Origin: an uncultured Collinsella sp.
GTDB taxonomy: Bacteria; Actinomycetota; Coriobacteriia; Coriobacteriales; Coriobacteriaceae
DNA length: 20,028 nt
Direction: 5' to 3'
NCBI GenBank assembly: GCA_958437935.1
Contig: CAUBPS010000024.1
Coordinates: 1-20,028 of the forward strand
Shown piece after piece: positions 7,121 through 14,844 of this stretch. How positions within the stretch are numbered: position 1 is the first letter of the stretch; each line of letters starts with the position of its first letter. Below the pieces are notes generated by a model. That model ran no database searches. It saw only the letters and a list, made by a program, of their open reading frames with translations, and was not told the origin of the DNA. Made by a program: the position numbers and the translations under genes.

Positions 7121-8665
7121 ATGAGGGACCTGGGAGACACAACCGCATATTTGCGCCGGGGCATACGGGAGATTCTGTGCCTGGCGCTTTTCTTTTTCAC
7201 GTTTTTGGCCGGCGAGTACTTCTTTGACGTACGCGTGGCCGAGTTTGTGCCAGCGAACGAGGTTGTTGTCTACGAGAGCATCGTCGTCGGCGCGAGCGTG
7301 ATTGGCTATTTTGTGCGTCCTCTCCTGTACTATCGCCGTCCCCAGGCAATCGATGCAACGAGCGATATGACGGGCGTGCTGCTGGTGTCGGCATTGCTGC
7401 TGCTGATTATGGCGGCGCAGTTTCAGGTCGTGATTGCGGGCGGCTTGGTGGCGTGCTGCGCCTTGGGCTACTGCGGATCGACCGCCCATGCCAATCTGGC
7501 GCGGCGTTTTGCGCAGACGCCTTGTCTGGCACGTGCCGTGGCGGTTTCTTATGCTGCGGGCATTTTGGTACAGGTGCTCAACCATATGGTGATGCCTGCG
7601 GGCATTCCTCAACAGTTTGTCCTTATCGCCTGTGCGATTGCGCTGGTTGGGCTGCTTCACGGTACCCGCCGAGCTAAATTGCGCGATGAGTCTGCGCCCG
7701 AGTTCGAAGCCGAGATTGCCGAGCTATCGGTCGATGCGTCGGAGCATGGCGCCAAGTGGCGCGATAATCCCGAGGCAAAGGCGGCCTTCCAAGGTGCCGT
7801 AGTGCGCTTGACGGTGGCGACCGCCTGTCTTACCGGCGTATTCGCGGCTCTCAACGCCGGTCTTACGACCTCGCATGCCGCCGGCGCCATCGATCTTGGT
7901 GACTGGCCGCGCTTGCTGCTGGTTGTGAGTGCACTTGCCGCCGGCGCCCTGTATGACCTGCGAGGACGCTCGTATATGAATATCATCATGACGTGCGCCG
8001 CCATGCTGTCCGCGCTCTCGTTCTTCGTGCTTATCACCGATGGCAACGGCGGTAATGCGCTCGCCGCCACGATTATCTTTTACCTGGGCACGGGCTTTTT
8101 CGTGGTGTTCTTCACCGCGAAGTTCGCCGCGATTTCGATGTATGCGCGCTGGTCGTATTTGTGGCCGTGCATGGGCCGCGTCATCAACAACATTTGCTCA
8201 ATGCTTGTGACGGCGCCGGCGGTGGCGATCATCTCGAGCCAAAACGTGCTAATGGCGGTGGGTGTCGTACTCGTGCTGTTTGTCGGCATTGCGATCTCGC
8301 TGCTGGGACAGTTTGGACAAGGCGTTGAGGACGAAGCGGATCACAGAGGCCTGGCGTTTGCCACCGACGATCTTGGCAAGAGCCGTGCACCCGATCAGAC
8401 CGACGCGGTGCCCCTGGAGACGCCGGAGCTTTCGTTTGACGATCGGATCGATGGCTTCGTTGCCGCCTTTGGGCTCACCAAGCGCGAGCGCGATGTTCTG
8501 GAGGCGCTGGTCGTTTCGGACGACAGCGTGCAGGACGTGGCGGCGGCACTCTTCCTTTCGCGCTCCACGCTCTATCGCCACATCGCTTCGATTAACAAAA
8601 AGACCGGTGCCTCCTCGCGCGTAGCCCTCATCAACTTCTTCTGGTCCTGGACACCCCAAGACTAG
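7121..8665 (+). CDS. Membrane-embedded LuxR-type transcriptional regulator
   Basis: The 514-residue protein has about ten to twelve hydrophobic segments between residues 15 and 395. A polar linker (about 185-222) splits them into two halves, giving an MFS-like appearance. After an acidic linker (400-440) comes a LuxR/GerE helix-turn-helix (about 448-508): LTKRERDVLEAL, DVAAALFLSRSTLYRHI, NKKTGASSRVALINFF. Proteins with this architecture are abundant in Coriobacteriia, where they are presumed to sense a ligand in or through the membrane and bind DNA directly; no target is known here. The ATG at 7121 follows a G-rich purine tract (GGGTGGGGG). The earlier ATG at 7085 has no ribosome binding site. 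It appears monocistronic, closed by the terminator at 8669. Confidence 0.88.
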   Translation: MRDLGDTTAYLRRGIREILCLALFFFTFLAGEYFFDVRVAEFVPANEVVVYESIVVGASVIGYFVRPLLYYRRPQAIDATSDMTGVLLVSALLLLIMAAQFQVVIAGGLVACCALGYCGSTAHANLARRFAQTPCLARAVAVSYAAGILVQVLNHMVMPAGIPQQFVLIACAIALVGLLHGTRRAKLRDESAPEFEAEIAELSVDASEHGAKWRDNPEAKAAFQGAVVRLTVATACLTGVFAALNAGLTTSHAAGAIDLGDWPRLLLVVSALAAGALYDLRGRSYMNIIMTCAAMLSALSFFVLITDGNGGNALAATIIFYLGTGFFVVFFTAKFAAISMYARWSYLWPCMGRVINNICSMLVTAPAVAIISSQNVLMAVGVVLVLFVGIAISLLGQFGQGVEDEADHRGLAFATDDLGKSRAPDQTDAVPLETPELSFDDRIDGFVAAFGLTKRERDVLEALVVSDDSVQDVAAALFLSRSTLYRHIASINKKTGASSRVALINFFWSWTPQD

Positions 8666-8668
8666 CTA

Positions 8669-8708
8669 ACCACCACAAAGGGGACAGGCACCTTTGTGGT
8701 GGTTTTTT
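8669..8708 (+). terminator. Strong terminator with GGACAGGCA loop (copy 1)
   Basis: The 13-bp perfect stem ACCACCACAAAGG (8669-8681) pairs with 8691-8703. The loop is GGACAGGCA, and the T-run is 8703-8708. It starts 3 nt past the regulator stop codon. The same loop and almost the same stem recur at 17460-17500, making this a repeated terminator module. The remaining 100 bp before the next gene show no convincing promoter boxes. Confidence 0.95.
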
Positions 8709-8810
8709 ACCTGCAAAAATATGAATATGAGACATTTGTCACCTGCCGTTTTGGTGCTCAAAGGCATATGAATGTGATGCTGAGCAGAGCAGAACGGAGG
8801 GGGTGCACCT

Positions 8811-9263
8811 ATGGCGTCTCGGGGTTGCGCGTCTAATAAAATTGCGGGCGCGCTTATCGCCGTGGTGGTCTTTGCCGCGGCGGTGACACTCATGCGAGTT
8901 TACGTTGCCGGCGAACATGGCGCTCAGGGAAAGACTGCCGCGCAAGTGTCGCTCAACGATTGCGCTGCCGTTCCGGTGGCGGTCAAGCTTATCGAGGACG
9001 GGGAGGCGCGGACGGCCTATGAGACCGACGATGACGAACTGGTCGCATCGACTTTTGCCGCGCTCGATGGCTGCACCGTGGGGGATGCGGTGGATGAGCG
9101 GATGAGCGACGCCGGTTGCACGCTCGTCTTTGCCTATGCGGACGGCTCGGAGCGATCGGTGGAGCTCGAAGGCAAGAATATCGTGCTCGACAAGACGGCA
9201 TATCGTCTCGACGGTGCCGAGGAACTGTGGCGACAGCTTGCCGCCATCAAGAACAGCCAATGA
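8811..9263 (+). CDS. Membrane-anchored hypothetical protein
   Basis: The 150-residue product has one N-terminal membrane segment (about residues 10-31, KIAGALIAVVVFAAAVTLMRV) and a soluble, acidic, probably extracytoplasmic domain. The soluble part has LNDCAAVPVAVKLIEDGE, ETDDDELVASTFAALDGCTVGD and LVFAYADGSERSVELEGKNIVLD. This pattern resembles small substrate-less sensor or inhibitor-like domains, but I recognise no family. GGAGGGGG lies 7 nt before the ATG. It is the first gene of a four-gene run, with only 17 bp to the next start, so co-expression with the zinc-ribbon protein is likely. Confidence 0.8.
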   Translation: MASRGCASNKIAGALIAVVVFAAAVTLMRVYVAGEHGAQGKTAAQVSLNDCAAVPVAVKLIEDGEARTAYETDDDELVASTFAALDGCTVGDAVDERMSDAGCTLVFAYADGSERSVELEGKNIVLDKTAYRLDGAEELWRQLAAIKNSQ

Positions 9264-9280
9264 AATGAGGGATGTACGGG

Positions 9281-10843
9281 ATGAGTGACTTGAGATTCTG
9301 CCCGGCATGCGGGGCGCAACTGCCTCGGGTTGCCGGTGTGCCGGTGCGGTTTTGCCCGGGTTGCGGCGTCCGGCTCGAGGGCGTTGCATGCGGCCCGGAT
9401 GCCACGGGGTCTGTGGATGATGCGGCTGACGATGATAGCGCGGGTGAAGGTTGCGAGCCGAGCGTGGCCGTGCCGGCAGATGCGCCAACGCGGAGTGCCG
9501 AGGCCGCGTCACCGTCTGGCGGCACAGCCTCGGCGGGTGCTCCCCGCGTCGGCGACCTCGAGCTCCATACCGCATGCGATGTTTCTGGCGGTCAGGCACT
9601 CGCGCAGGTGGCATTGCCGCGGGATTGGCGTATCGAAGAGGCGCATCTTGAGCGTAGCGGTAGCTTCGACTGCCCGATTTCGGTTGGCGTGACGGCGTCG
9701 AGCCCCGCGGGCGAGCGGATTGTGTACCGCTCCGAGCTCTGCTACGTGGATGCGGGCGCCGTTGCCAAGCGCATTCCCACGCAAACCGAGCACAAGGCGT
9801 TTGTGCACGTGGAGACAGCGTGTGACGAGCTGGCCCAGGCCTGTGCGGCACAGCTGGGCGCGCGGGCGGAGGTTGTGGCCGAGCAGCCGTACCCGTCGAG
9901 CGCGGCGGTCGATATCGAGCACGAGCGTGCCCGCGTAAAGCGCGAGGCGGCAAACGATTTTGCGATTCAGGGCTTTACGATGGAGCCGAGCGATGTGATC
10001 TATGAGTGCGGCATGCGCCGATATCAGCTTGCGGGCGCTCCAGTGCCCACCGAGCTTGCGGTGGCTGCCAAAGTCGAGGGCTATGTGGCCTCGATTGGCG
10101 GAATCGCGGGCTCTATGGGTAAAGGTATTGCCGCCGGGGCCGAGGCGCTGCTGGGCGCGGGCCTTTCGAGCGGGCTCATCGGCGGCGTTCTGGGCAAGCG
10201 CCTGCGCGAGCGCCAGGCGGCTGCGGCGGCGGGGCAGGGTGTCGCGCAGGAGCAGGCCTCGGATCAGGGCGATTGCCCAGACGAGGCGCCGTTCAAGCTG
10301 GGAGCGGCCGACCTGTTGCAGTGGCGTATCAGGGACAGCTTCTGCTTGGTTGCGCCAGAAGGCCGTCTGGACGAGGCGGCCTCTACGGCGCTCGCCTCAA
10401 TGGCATCGACCCTGCGGCTCAACCCGGAGATTGCGCGCGAGGCATGCGCTCAAAAGCAGCAGATGGTGCTTGAGCAGCGCCAACGCACGCAGATGAATAT
10501 CGCCCAGCAGCAACAGCAGTTTGCAGCTTGGCAGCAGATGCATGCTTCGCAGCAAGCGGCGTTCGACAGTTACCAACAGGCATGGTTTGATCGCAGCGAT
10601 CGTCAACACGCCGCGAACATGGCCGCCAGTGCGGCCAATTTCTCTAGCGCAGGTGTGGGAACGGGCGCGGCCTCGTATTCCGATGCCATTCGCGGAGTCA
10701 ATCATTACACCAGGCCCGACGGCACCGATGTCGAGGTTTCGGTGATGGCGGACCAAGCTTGGGTGAACGGTTCGGGCGACGTGATCGGCACGCGCGATGG
10801 CTTTGAGCCCGGTTTTGGCTGGACGGAACTGCCCCGTCAATAG
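9281..10843 (+). CDS. Zinc-ribbon protein with glycine-rich and Gln-rich segments
   Basis: The 520-residue protein opens with two CxxC pairs, FCPACG (Cys7, Cys10) and FCPGCG (Cys25, Cys28). These form a zinc ribbon like those on many bacterial membrane-associated or stress proteins. Residues 38-88 are low-complexity and acidic. The region 90-262 is folded but unrecognised. Residues 268-306 are a glycine-zipper-like stretch (ASIGGIAGSMGKGIAAG, GLSSGLIGGVLGKRL) that could enter a membrane. Residues 390-430 are Gln-rich and probably helical. The C-terminus has a WVNGSGDVIGT / GFGWTEL module. There is no signal peptide. The ATG at 9281 is preferred to 9272, where GAGGG would be too close. The function is unknown. 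It is coupled to the membrane-anchored protein upstream and the lipoproteins downstream. Confidence 0.8.
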   Translation: MSDLRFCPACGAQLPRVAGVPVRFCPGCGVRLEGVACGPDATGSVDDAADDDSAGEGCEPSVAVPADAPTRSAEAASPSGGTASAGAPRVGDLELHTACDVSGGQALAQVALPRDWRIEEAHLERSGSFDCPISVGVTASSPAGERIVYRSELCYVDAGAVAKRIPTQTEHKAFVHVETACDELAQACAAQLGARAEVVAEQPYPSSAAVDIEHERARVKREAANDFAIQGFTMEPSDVIYECGMRRYQLAGAPVPTELAVAAKVEGYVASIGGIAGSMGKGIAAGAEALLGAGLSSGLIGGVLGKRLRERQAAAAAGQGVAQEQASDQGDCPDEAPFKLGAADLLQWRIRDSFCLVAPEGRLDEAASTALASMASTLRLNPEIAREACAQKQQMVLEQRQRTQMNIAQQQQQFAAWQQMHASQQAAFDSYQQAWFDRSDRQHAANMAASAANFSSAGVGTGAASYSDAIRGVNHYTRPDGTDVEVSVMADQAWVNGSGDVIGTRDGFEPGFGWTELPRQ

Positions 10844-10918
10844 CGTGAGCGGGCTATGTCTGAATCGATGCCGGGCGTGTTTCTCGGCACCGTGATAAAG
10901 AACGGGAAAGGAACAACG

Positions 10919-11674
10919 ATGAGGGAGACGGTTATTTCGCGCACGGCGTTTGTCGTGGCGGCGGGAACGGCGCTGCTGACGCTTGCGGGGTGCGGTGGAC
11001 AGCAGGCGCAGGATACGACGGGCTTTAACGATGATCGCCCGGTGAAGGACAAGATGGACGCGGGCTCGTCATCGGGCGATTCCGGCGATGCAGGCAGCGG
11101 CACGGATGCGGACGGCGGCTCGACGGATGCGTTTGATACGTGGTCGGATGACTGCTGGGATGCGCACCGCAACATCAGCATCGCGGCATTGCTCGAGCTT
11201 AAGGGCTGGCAGTTGCAGGAATTTGCGTCGCAACAGGGCTATACCTGGCAAGATGCGCTCGAGATGTACGAGAACGAGGCAGGCCGCGTACTCAGCGTCT
11301 GCAATATCAGCAAGGACGGCGCAACCGAATGGCTCGGTGAGGACGAAATCGGAAAGCTCGACAAGGGCGGAACCGGGAGCACCGTGATGTTTACGCTGCA
11401 ACTTGCGGGCTATTCGAGCTGCGAGGACGTTATCGCGGGCTTTTCGGTGCCGGTCGAGGATCGGGCACAGATCACCTCGGGCTCGTGGATCGCGTGCGTT
11501 TACGGTTCCAACATGGCGCGTCACGTTGCCATGGTGAGCCCGATGGAAAATGGCGACTATCGCCTGGACCTCATTACCGAGGAGGCTATCAAGACCGGTA
11601 CGTTTACCCAGGGCGGCGGTGCCCCCACGATTGACGAATTTTGGCAGGAGAAGACCGGGCGCGCGCTCGGCTAA
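10919..11674 (+). CDS. Putative lipoprotein, paralogue of the next gene
   Basis: The 251-residue protein has a lipoprotein signal: MRETVISRTAFVVAAG followed by the lipobox LAGC (Cys25). A Gly/Asp/Ser-rich linker runs to about residue 80. The mature domain contains AALLELKGWQLQEFASQQGY and ends in IDEFWQEKTGRALG. The same arrangement, with weak identity, is seen in the next gene, so they are distant paralogues. It should be anchored on the outer face of the membrane. No family is recognised. The ATG at 10919 is chosen because AAAGGA lies just upstream; an in-frame ATG at 10856 lacks a site and would hide the signal peptide. Confidence 0.82.
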   Translation: MRETVISRTAFVVAAGTALLTLAGCGGQQAQDTTGFNDDRPVKDKMDAGSSSGDSGDAGSGTDADGGSTDAFDTWSDDCWDAHRNISIAALLELKGWQLQEFASQQGYTWQDALEMYENEAGRVLSVCNISKDGATEWLGEDEIGKLDKGGTGSTVMFTLQLAGYSSCEDVIAGFSVPVEDRAQITSGSWIACVYGSNMARHVAMVSPMENGDYRLDLITEEAIKTGTFTQGGGAPTIDEFWQEKTGRALG

Positions 11675-11709
11675 GCGCGACGCGACCGACATCACAGCGA
11701 GGGATGAAC

Positions 11710-12396
11710 ATGATGAATGAGATGACGATGAGCCGCGCGGCCTTTGTGGCGGGCGCGGGCGCGGCGGCTTGCGCGCTGGCTGGCTGCTCGGGCACTACGG
11801 GTGGCGCGGGTGGCGCTAAAGCAGCGAGCACAGCGGACGCCGCCTGCGTGGACGACAATGCCAACGTGACGGTCTATGCCGCAATCAACCTGGGTGGTGC
11901 CGATCTGGTGCGCCTGCTCAAACATCAAAATTATGAGTGGCAAGGCGAGAACGTGGGCTACGGCGCCGTCGATGACGCGGGATTTTTCGCCTTTACCTTT
12001 TCCAAGGTTTCGGACGATGTGGACGAACTTGCAAATAGCGCGATACCGCTTTCGGAGTCCGAATACGAGGAGCTTGAACCGGGCGGCGGAGACGAAAACG
12101 TCGCGATTCTACTCTCGGTAGGAGGCTATACGAAGGGCGAACGGGCACTCATCGGTGCGATTGGCGACGCAGCGATGGTACAGGAGAAATGCACGATTGA
12201 CGATGCTTTGTATTGGCTGGTCAAAGCGCTTGACGGCCACCGTTACGTGATTATGGCCGACGACACCGAAGACGATGGCGACAGCGCTCATGACATCTAT
12301 ATCTACAACGAGGCTTTTATTCGCACCGGCTACCTGAGCGGCGGCGACCAAATCGATATCGATGAGCTCTGGAGCCGCCTGACTGCCAACTCGTAG
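11710..12396 (+). CDS. Putative lipoprotein, paralogue of the preceding gene
   Basis: The 228-residue protein has the signal MTMSRAAFVAGAGAAACALAGC with lipobox cysteine at about residue 26, then an Ala/Gly-rich linker. The mature domain contains AAINLGGADLVRLLKHQNYEW and ends in IDIDELWSRLTANS, matching the layout of the upstream lipoprotein. The SRxxF stretch before the hydrophobic core resembles half of a Tat motif but lacks the second arginine. GAGGG lies 6 nt before the ATG at 11710. ATGs at 11704 and 11713 are alternatives that hardly change the product. It is the last gene of the group. No function is recognised. Confidence 0.8.
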   Translation: MMNEMTMSRAAFVAGAGAAACALAGCSGTTGGAGGAKAASTADAACVDDNANVTVYAAINLGGADLVRLLKHQNYEWQGENVGYGAVDDAGFFAFTFSKVSDDVDELANSAIPLSESEYEELEPGGGDENVAILLSVGGYTKGERALIGAIGDAAMVQEKCTIDDALYWLVKALDGHRYVIMADDTEDDGDSAHDIYIYNEAFIRTGYLSGGDQIDIDELWSRLTANS

Positions 12397-12416
12397 CGCT
12401 GAAGCGGTAAACAATC

Positions 12417-12510
12417 CCATCCCCTCAATAACTTGCGGTGAAATACGGACTAATTACGGCCCCCAGGGGGCCAAACAGTCCGTATTTCACCGCAACTGCT
12501 GAGGGGATGG
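12417..12510. repeat. Palindrome with TTGCGGTGAAATACGG core (copy 3)
   Basis: Arms TTGCGGTGAAATACGGACT (12433-12451) and 12477-12495 pair perfectly over 19 bp. The outer arms CCATCCCCTCA (12417-12427) and TGAGGGGATGG (12500-12510) add 11 bp after an internal loop. The apical hairpin is GGCCCCC-A-GGGGGCC (12458-12472). It lies between convergent genes, 20 bp after the lipoprotein stop and 14 bp before the TetR stop, where it could act as a bidirectional terminator or transcript end. The core equals that of 6942-7008. Confidence 0.92.
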
Positions 12511-12524
12511 GGTCTGTTTCTGCG

Positions 12525-13172
12525 CTAGCGATAGTCTTTCCACAGCGGCAGGGGGAACAGGACATCCTCAAACTTCGCCCATTCTGTTTTGTAGTCGACT
12601 TCGTCCGGACGGGCGAGCCAGCGACCTTCGAGGCCATACATGGCGGCCAGGGCACACGAGAGCGTCTCTTCGGCGTCGACGCCTTCTGGCACCGACCACG
12701 CGGGGATCAGTGACGGGTGGATTGCCTCACGTGAGTAATCGTTGAAGTACTCGTGCATCGGGCTCTCGGGCGACATCGCCTCGGTGTTGAGGGTCTGAAA
12801 CAGCATGACGAGTTCGGGCTGGTTGGCGTTTTCCGCGACAATTAGGCGCAGGTACTCGGGTATTTTAGGCTGTTGCCCCTCAAGCGCACCGCCAGGCGCG
12901 AACAACGTGAGATAGTCTTCGGTGGTAGAGCTGCGCCTGTAGTAATGCTGAATAACCTCGATCAAAAGGCCCTGCTTGTTGCCCACATAGTGAAGCACGC
13001 CTGCTTGGGTGATTCCCACCTCGTCCGCAACTGCCTGCAACGACATGCCGTTGTAGCCGCGTGCGTTAATAATCTTGACGGCGGCGAGAACGATCTGCTC
13101 AAGGCGCTCCTGCGCGGCATTGCTGCGCCTCGAGGCCGTTCGGACCGATTTCTTCCCTTGATCGTTGTTCAT
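12525..13172 (-). CDS. TetR/AcrR family transcriptional regulator
   Basis: The 215-residue protein has an N-terminal TetR helix-turn-helix (about 24-70): AAQERLEQIVLAAVKIINARGYNG, then MSLQAVADEVGITQAGVLHYVGNKQGLL. A helical ligand-binding domain follows. It probably binds as a dimer and releases DNA when an effector binds. It is divergent from the MFS-glycosidase-kinase operon, and the palindromes between them are its likely operators. A TetR protein controlling a sugar locus is less usual than LacI or GntR. The start at 13172 is chosen because the domain begins there. The ribosome binding site is weak, and the upstream extension to 13292 has no domain content. Confidence 0.9.
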   Translation of the reverse strand: MNNDQGKKSVRTASRRSNAAQERLEQIVLAAVKIINARGYNGMSLQAVADEVGITQAGVLHYVGNKQGLLIEVIQHYYRRSSTTEDYLTLFAPGGALEGQQPKIPEYLRLIVAENANQPELVMLFQTLNTEAMSPESPMHEYFNDYSREAIHPSLIPAWSVPEGVDAEETLSCALAAMYGLEGRWLARPDEVDYKTEWAKFEDVLFPLPLWKDYR

Positions 13173-13283
13173 GAAAATCCATATCTCATGTATCGGTGCC
13201 CGTCGGCTCCGTACCGTCTTTGTCGTACTTGATGCTAGCCCAACTTGGCTCAAATGAGACGGCGCAACAGCCCTCTCAACAAA

Positions 13284-13303
13284 AGTAAACACCGTTTAAA
13301 CGG
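13284..13303. promoter_or_regulatory. Operator-like motif AGTAAACACC plus CCGTTTAAACGG
   Basis: AGTAAACACC (13284-13293) exactly matches 3702-3711 upstream of the PTS gene. It overlaps the 12-bp perfect palindrome CCGTTTAAACGG (13292-13303). The sequence then continues as TAAACGGCAATATCG, related to the repeats at 3435-3450 and 3642-3657. It lies about 110 bp upstream of the TetR start and may be bound by a regulator common to both sugar regions. Confidence 0.5.
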
Positions 13304-13332
13304 CAATATCGACCGTTCGCCGCAATAAGTAC

Positions 13333-13350
13333 TTACTAACCACTAAGTAA
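13333..13350. promoter_or_regulatory. Imperfect operator TTACT-n8-AGTAA
   Basis: Half-sites TTACT (13333-13337) and AGTAA (13346-13350) are inverted around 8 bp. The left part, ACTTACTA (13331-13338), equals one half-site of the stronger palindrome at 13386-13405. This suggests a second, weaker TetR site 50 bp away. Confidence 0.45.
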
Positions 13351-13385
13351 CTGTTGCAAAGGATTACTATGCAAGCCGTAGAAGT

Positions 13386-13405
13386 TACTTACTATTTAGT
13401 AAGTA
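13386..13405. promoter_or_regulatory. Probable TetR operator (20-bp palindrome)
   Basis: TACTTACTATTTAGTAAGTA is symmetric over 9 bp on each side, with only the central two bases unpaired. Length and symmetry suit a TetR-family dimer. It lies in the TetR/MFS divergent region, 127 bp before the MFS start. The 360-bp gap 13173-13532 contains no gene, only these sites and the leader hairpin at 13452-13485. Confidence 0.65.
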
Positions 13406-13451
13406 GACTTCGAGCAGTTCACGATGGGCGTACCCCAAATCGCGCTCGTTG

Positions 13452-13485
13452 AGGGGTGGCGTTTCGACCCCTTTTACGCCACCCC
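13452..13485 (+). other. Leader with two mutually exclusive stems
   Basis: GGGGTGGCGT (13453-13462) pairs perfectly with ACGCCACCCC (13476-13485). The same 5' arm AGGGGT (13452-13457) can instead pair with ACCCCT (13467-13472), which runs into TTTTA like a weak terminator. The alternative folds suggest possible attenuation of the transporter operon, 48 nt before its start codon. No known riboswitch class is recognised. Confidence 0.35.
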
Positions 13486-13532
13486 ATTGCGCGGACTGCG
13501 CAGGCAACATCTTTGAAGGGAGAACTGTCAAA

Positions 13533-14825
13533 ATGGCAACCCAAACGTCAACGGCGATCGATCCCAACGCCATTGCCCCCGACACCGGCAAGCCCATGAC
13601 CAAGACCGAGACATGGCGCTTTATGATCGGCTTTATCATCTTCGGAATCATGTGGATGATGTCGGGCACGATCGGCTCCAACGTCTTGTTCCCCGAGCGC
13701 TTTAACGGCCTTAACATCGGCCAGCCCGAGGCAATTCTCGCGGCGATGAACTCGGTCGGTTCGATCTTCGCCCTGTTCTCGAATCTCGTTTTCGGCGCGC
13801 TTTCCGATCACTGCCACAGCCGCTTTGGCAAGCGTACGCCGTTCATCGTCCTCGGCGGCTTTATCTGCGGCTGCGCCTTCTGGAGCACTTCGGTCGCGAC
13901 CACGCTTCCCATGATTGTCGCCTCCTGGTGCGTGCTGCAGATTGGCCTCAACTGCATGCTCGCTCCTGCCGTTGCCGTGCTTTCCGACCGCATCCCGCTT
14001 AACAAGCGCGGCACGCTCTCCGCGTTCTATGGCGGTGGCGCAACGGCCGGCCAGTCGATCGGCACCATCATCGGTACGCAGTTCCTCGCCAACCCGGTGC
14101 CCGGCTTTATCATCGGCACGGTCTCTTGGTTCCTGACCGGCATTCTCGCCATCATCATTTGGCCGCGCGAGAAGTCTGCCGCTCTTGCCGAGGGCGAGCA
14201 GTCCGAGAAGCTTAACCTCAAGTCGCTGCTGCTCATGTTCGTTCCGCCCACCAAGAACTGCCGTGACTTCTACCTGGCCCTCTTTGGTCGCCTACTCCTC
14301 ATCTTCGGTTACTTCTGCATCAACGGCTATCAGCTCTACATCCTCGAGAAGTACATCGGTCTTCCCGTGGCAGAAGCCGGCGCGGTCCTTTCGAGCATGT
14401 CCGTCGTGATCATGGTCGTGTCGCTCGTTGCCTCGCTTACCTCGGGTGCCATCTCCGACAAGATCGGCCGCCGCAAGCCCATCATCCTCGTCGCGACGAT
14501 CATGATGTGTATCGGTATCGCCCTGCCCTGGCTGCTTAAGTCCGTTGCCGGCATGTACGGCTTCGCCCTGCTGGCCGGTCTTGGCTACGGCATCTACTCT
14601 TCCGTCGACCAGGCGCTCAATGTCGATGTTCTGCCCGATAAGGAGAACGCCGGCAAGGACCTGGGCATCCTCAACATCGCTAACACTATCGGCCAGATTC
14701 TTGGCCCCATCGTGACCTCGGCAATCGTTGTCGCCACCGGCTCCTACTTCATGGCGTTCCCGATCGCCATCGTGCTCATCGCTGTGGGCTATGTGTTCAT
14801 CATGCTCATCAAGAGCGCCAAATAA
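13533..14825 (+). CDS. MFS-type sugar transporter
   Basis: The 430-residue integral membrane protein has about twelve membrane segments. MFS signatures are the loop 2-3 motif GALSDHCHSRFGKRTPFIVLGG and its second-half counterpart GAISDKIGRRKPIILV. The overall look, with NVLFPERFNGLNIG near the start, is close to MFS or glycoside/cation symporters that serve glycosidase operons in gut actinobacteria and Firmicutes. The gene context suggests import of an intact glycoside for the downstream hydrolase. AAGGGAG lies 10 nt before the ATG at 13533; the reading frame extends upstream to 13449 but without a site. It is the first gene of the operon, controlled by the divergent TetR. Confidence 0.88.
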   Translation: MATQTSTAIDPNAIAPDTGKPMTKTETWRFMIGFIIFGIMWMMSGTIGSNVLFPERFNGLNIGQPEAILAAMNSVGSIFALFSNLVFGALSDHCHSRFGKRTPFIVLGGFICGCAFWSTSVATTLPMIVASWCVLQIGLNCMLAPAVAVLSDRIPLNKRGTLSAFYGGGATAGQSIGTIIGTQFLANPVPGFIIGTVSWFLTGILAIIIWPREKSAALAEGEQSEKLNLKSLLLMFVPPTKNCRDFYLALFGRLLLIFGYFCINGYQLYILEKYIGLPVAEAGAVLSSMSVVIMVVSLVASLTSGAISDKIGRRKPIILVATIMMCIGIALPWLLKSVAGMYGFALLAGLGYGIYSSVDQALNVDVLPDKENAGKDLGILNIANTIGQILGPIVTSAIVVATGSYFMAFPIAIVLIAVGYVFIMLIKSAK

Positions 14826-14844
14826 TCCGCCACTCCCTTTCCTT

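Noticed and set aside
13173..13292. N-terminal extension of the TetR protein
   Set aside because: The extra 40 residues have no domain content and cover intergenic DNA close to operator-like sites. The domain starts after the ATG at 13172.
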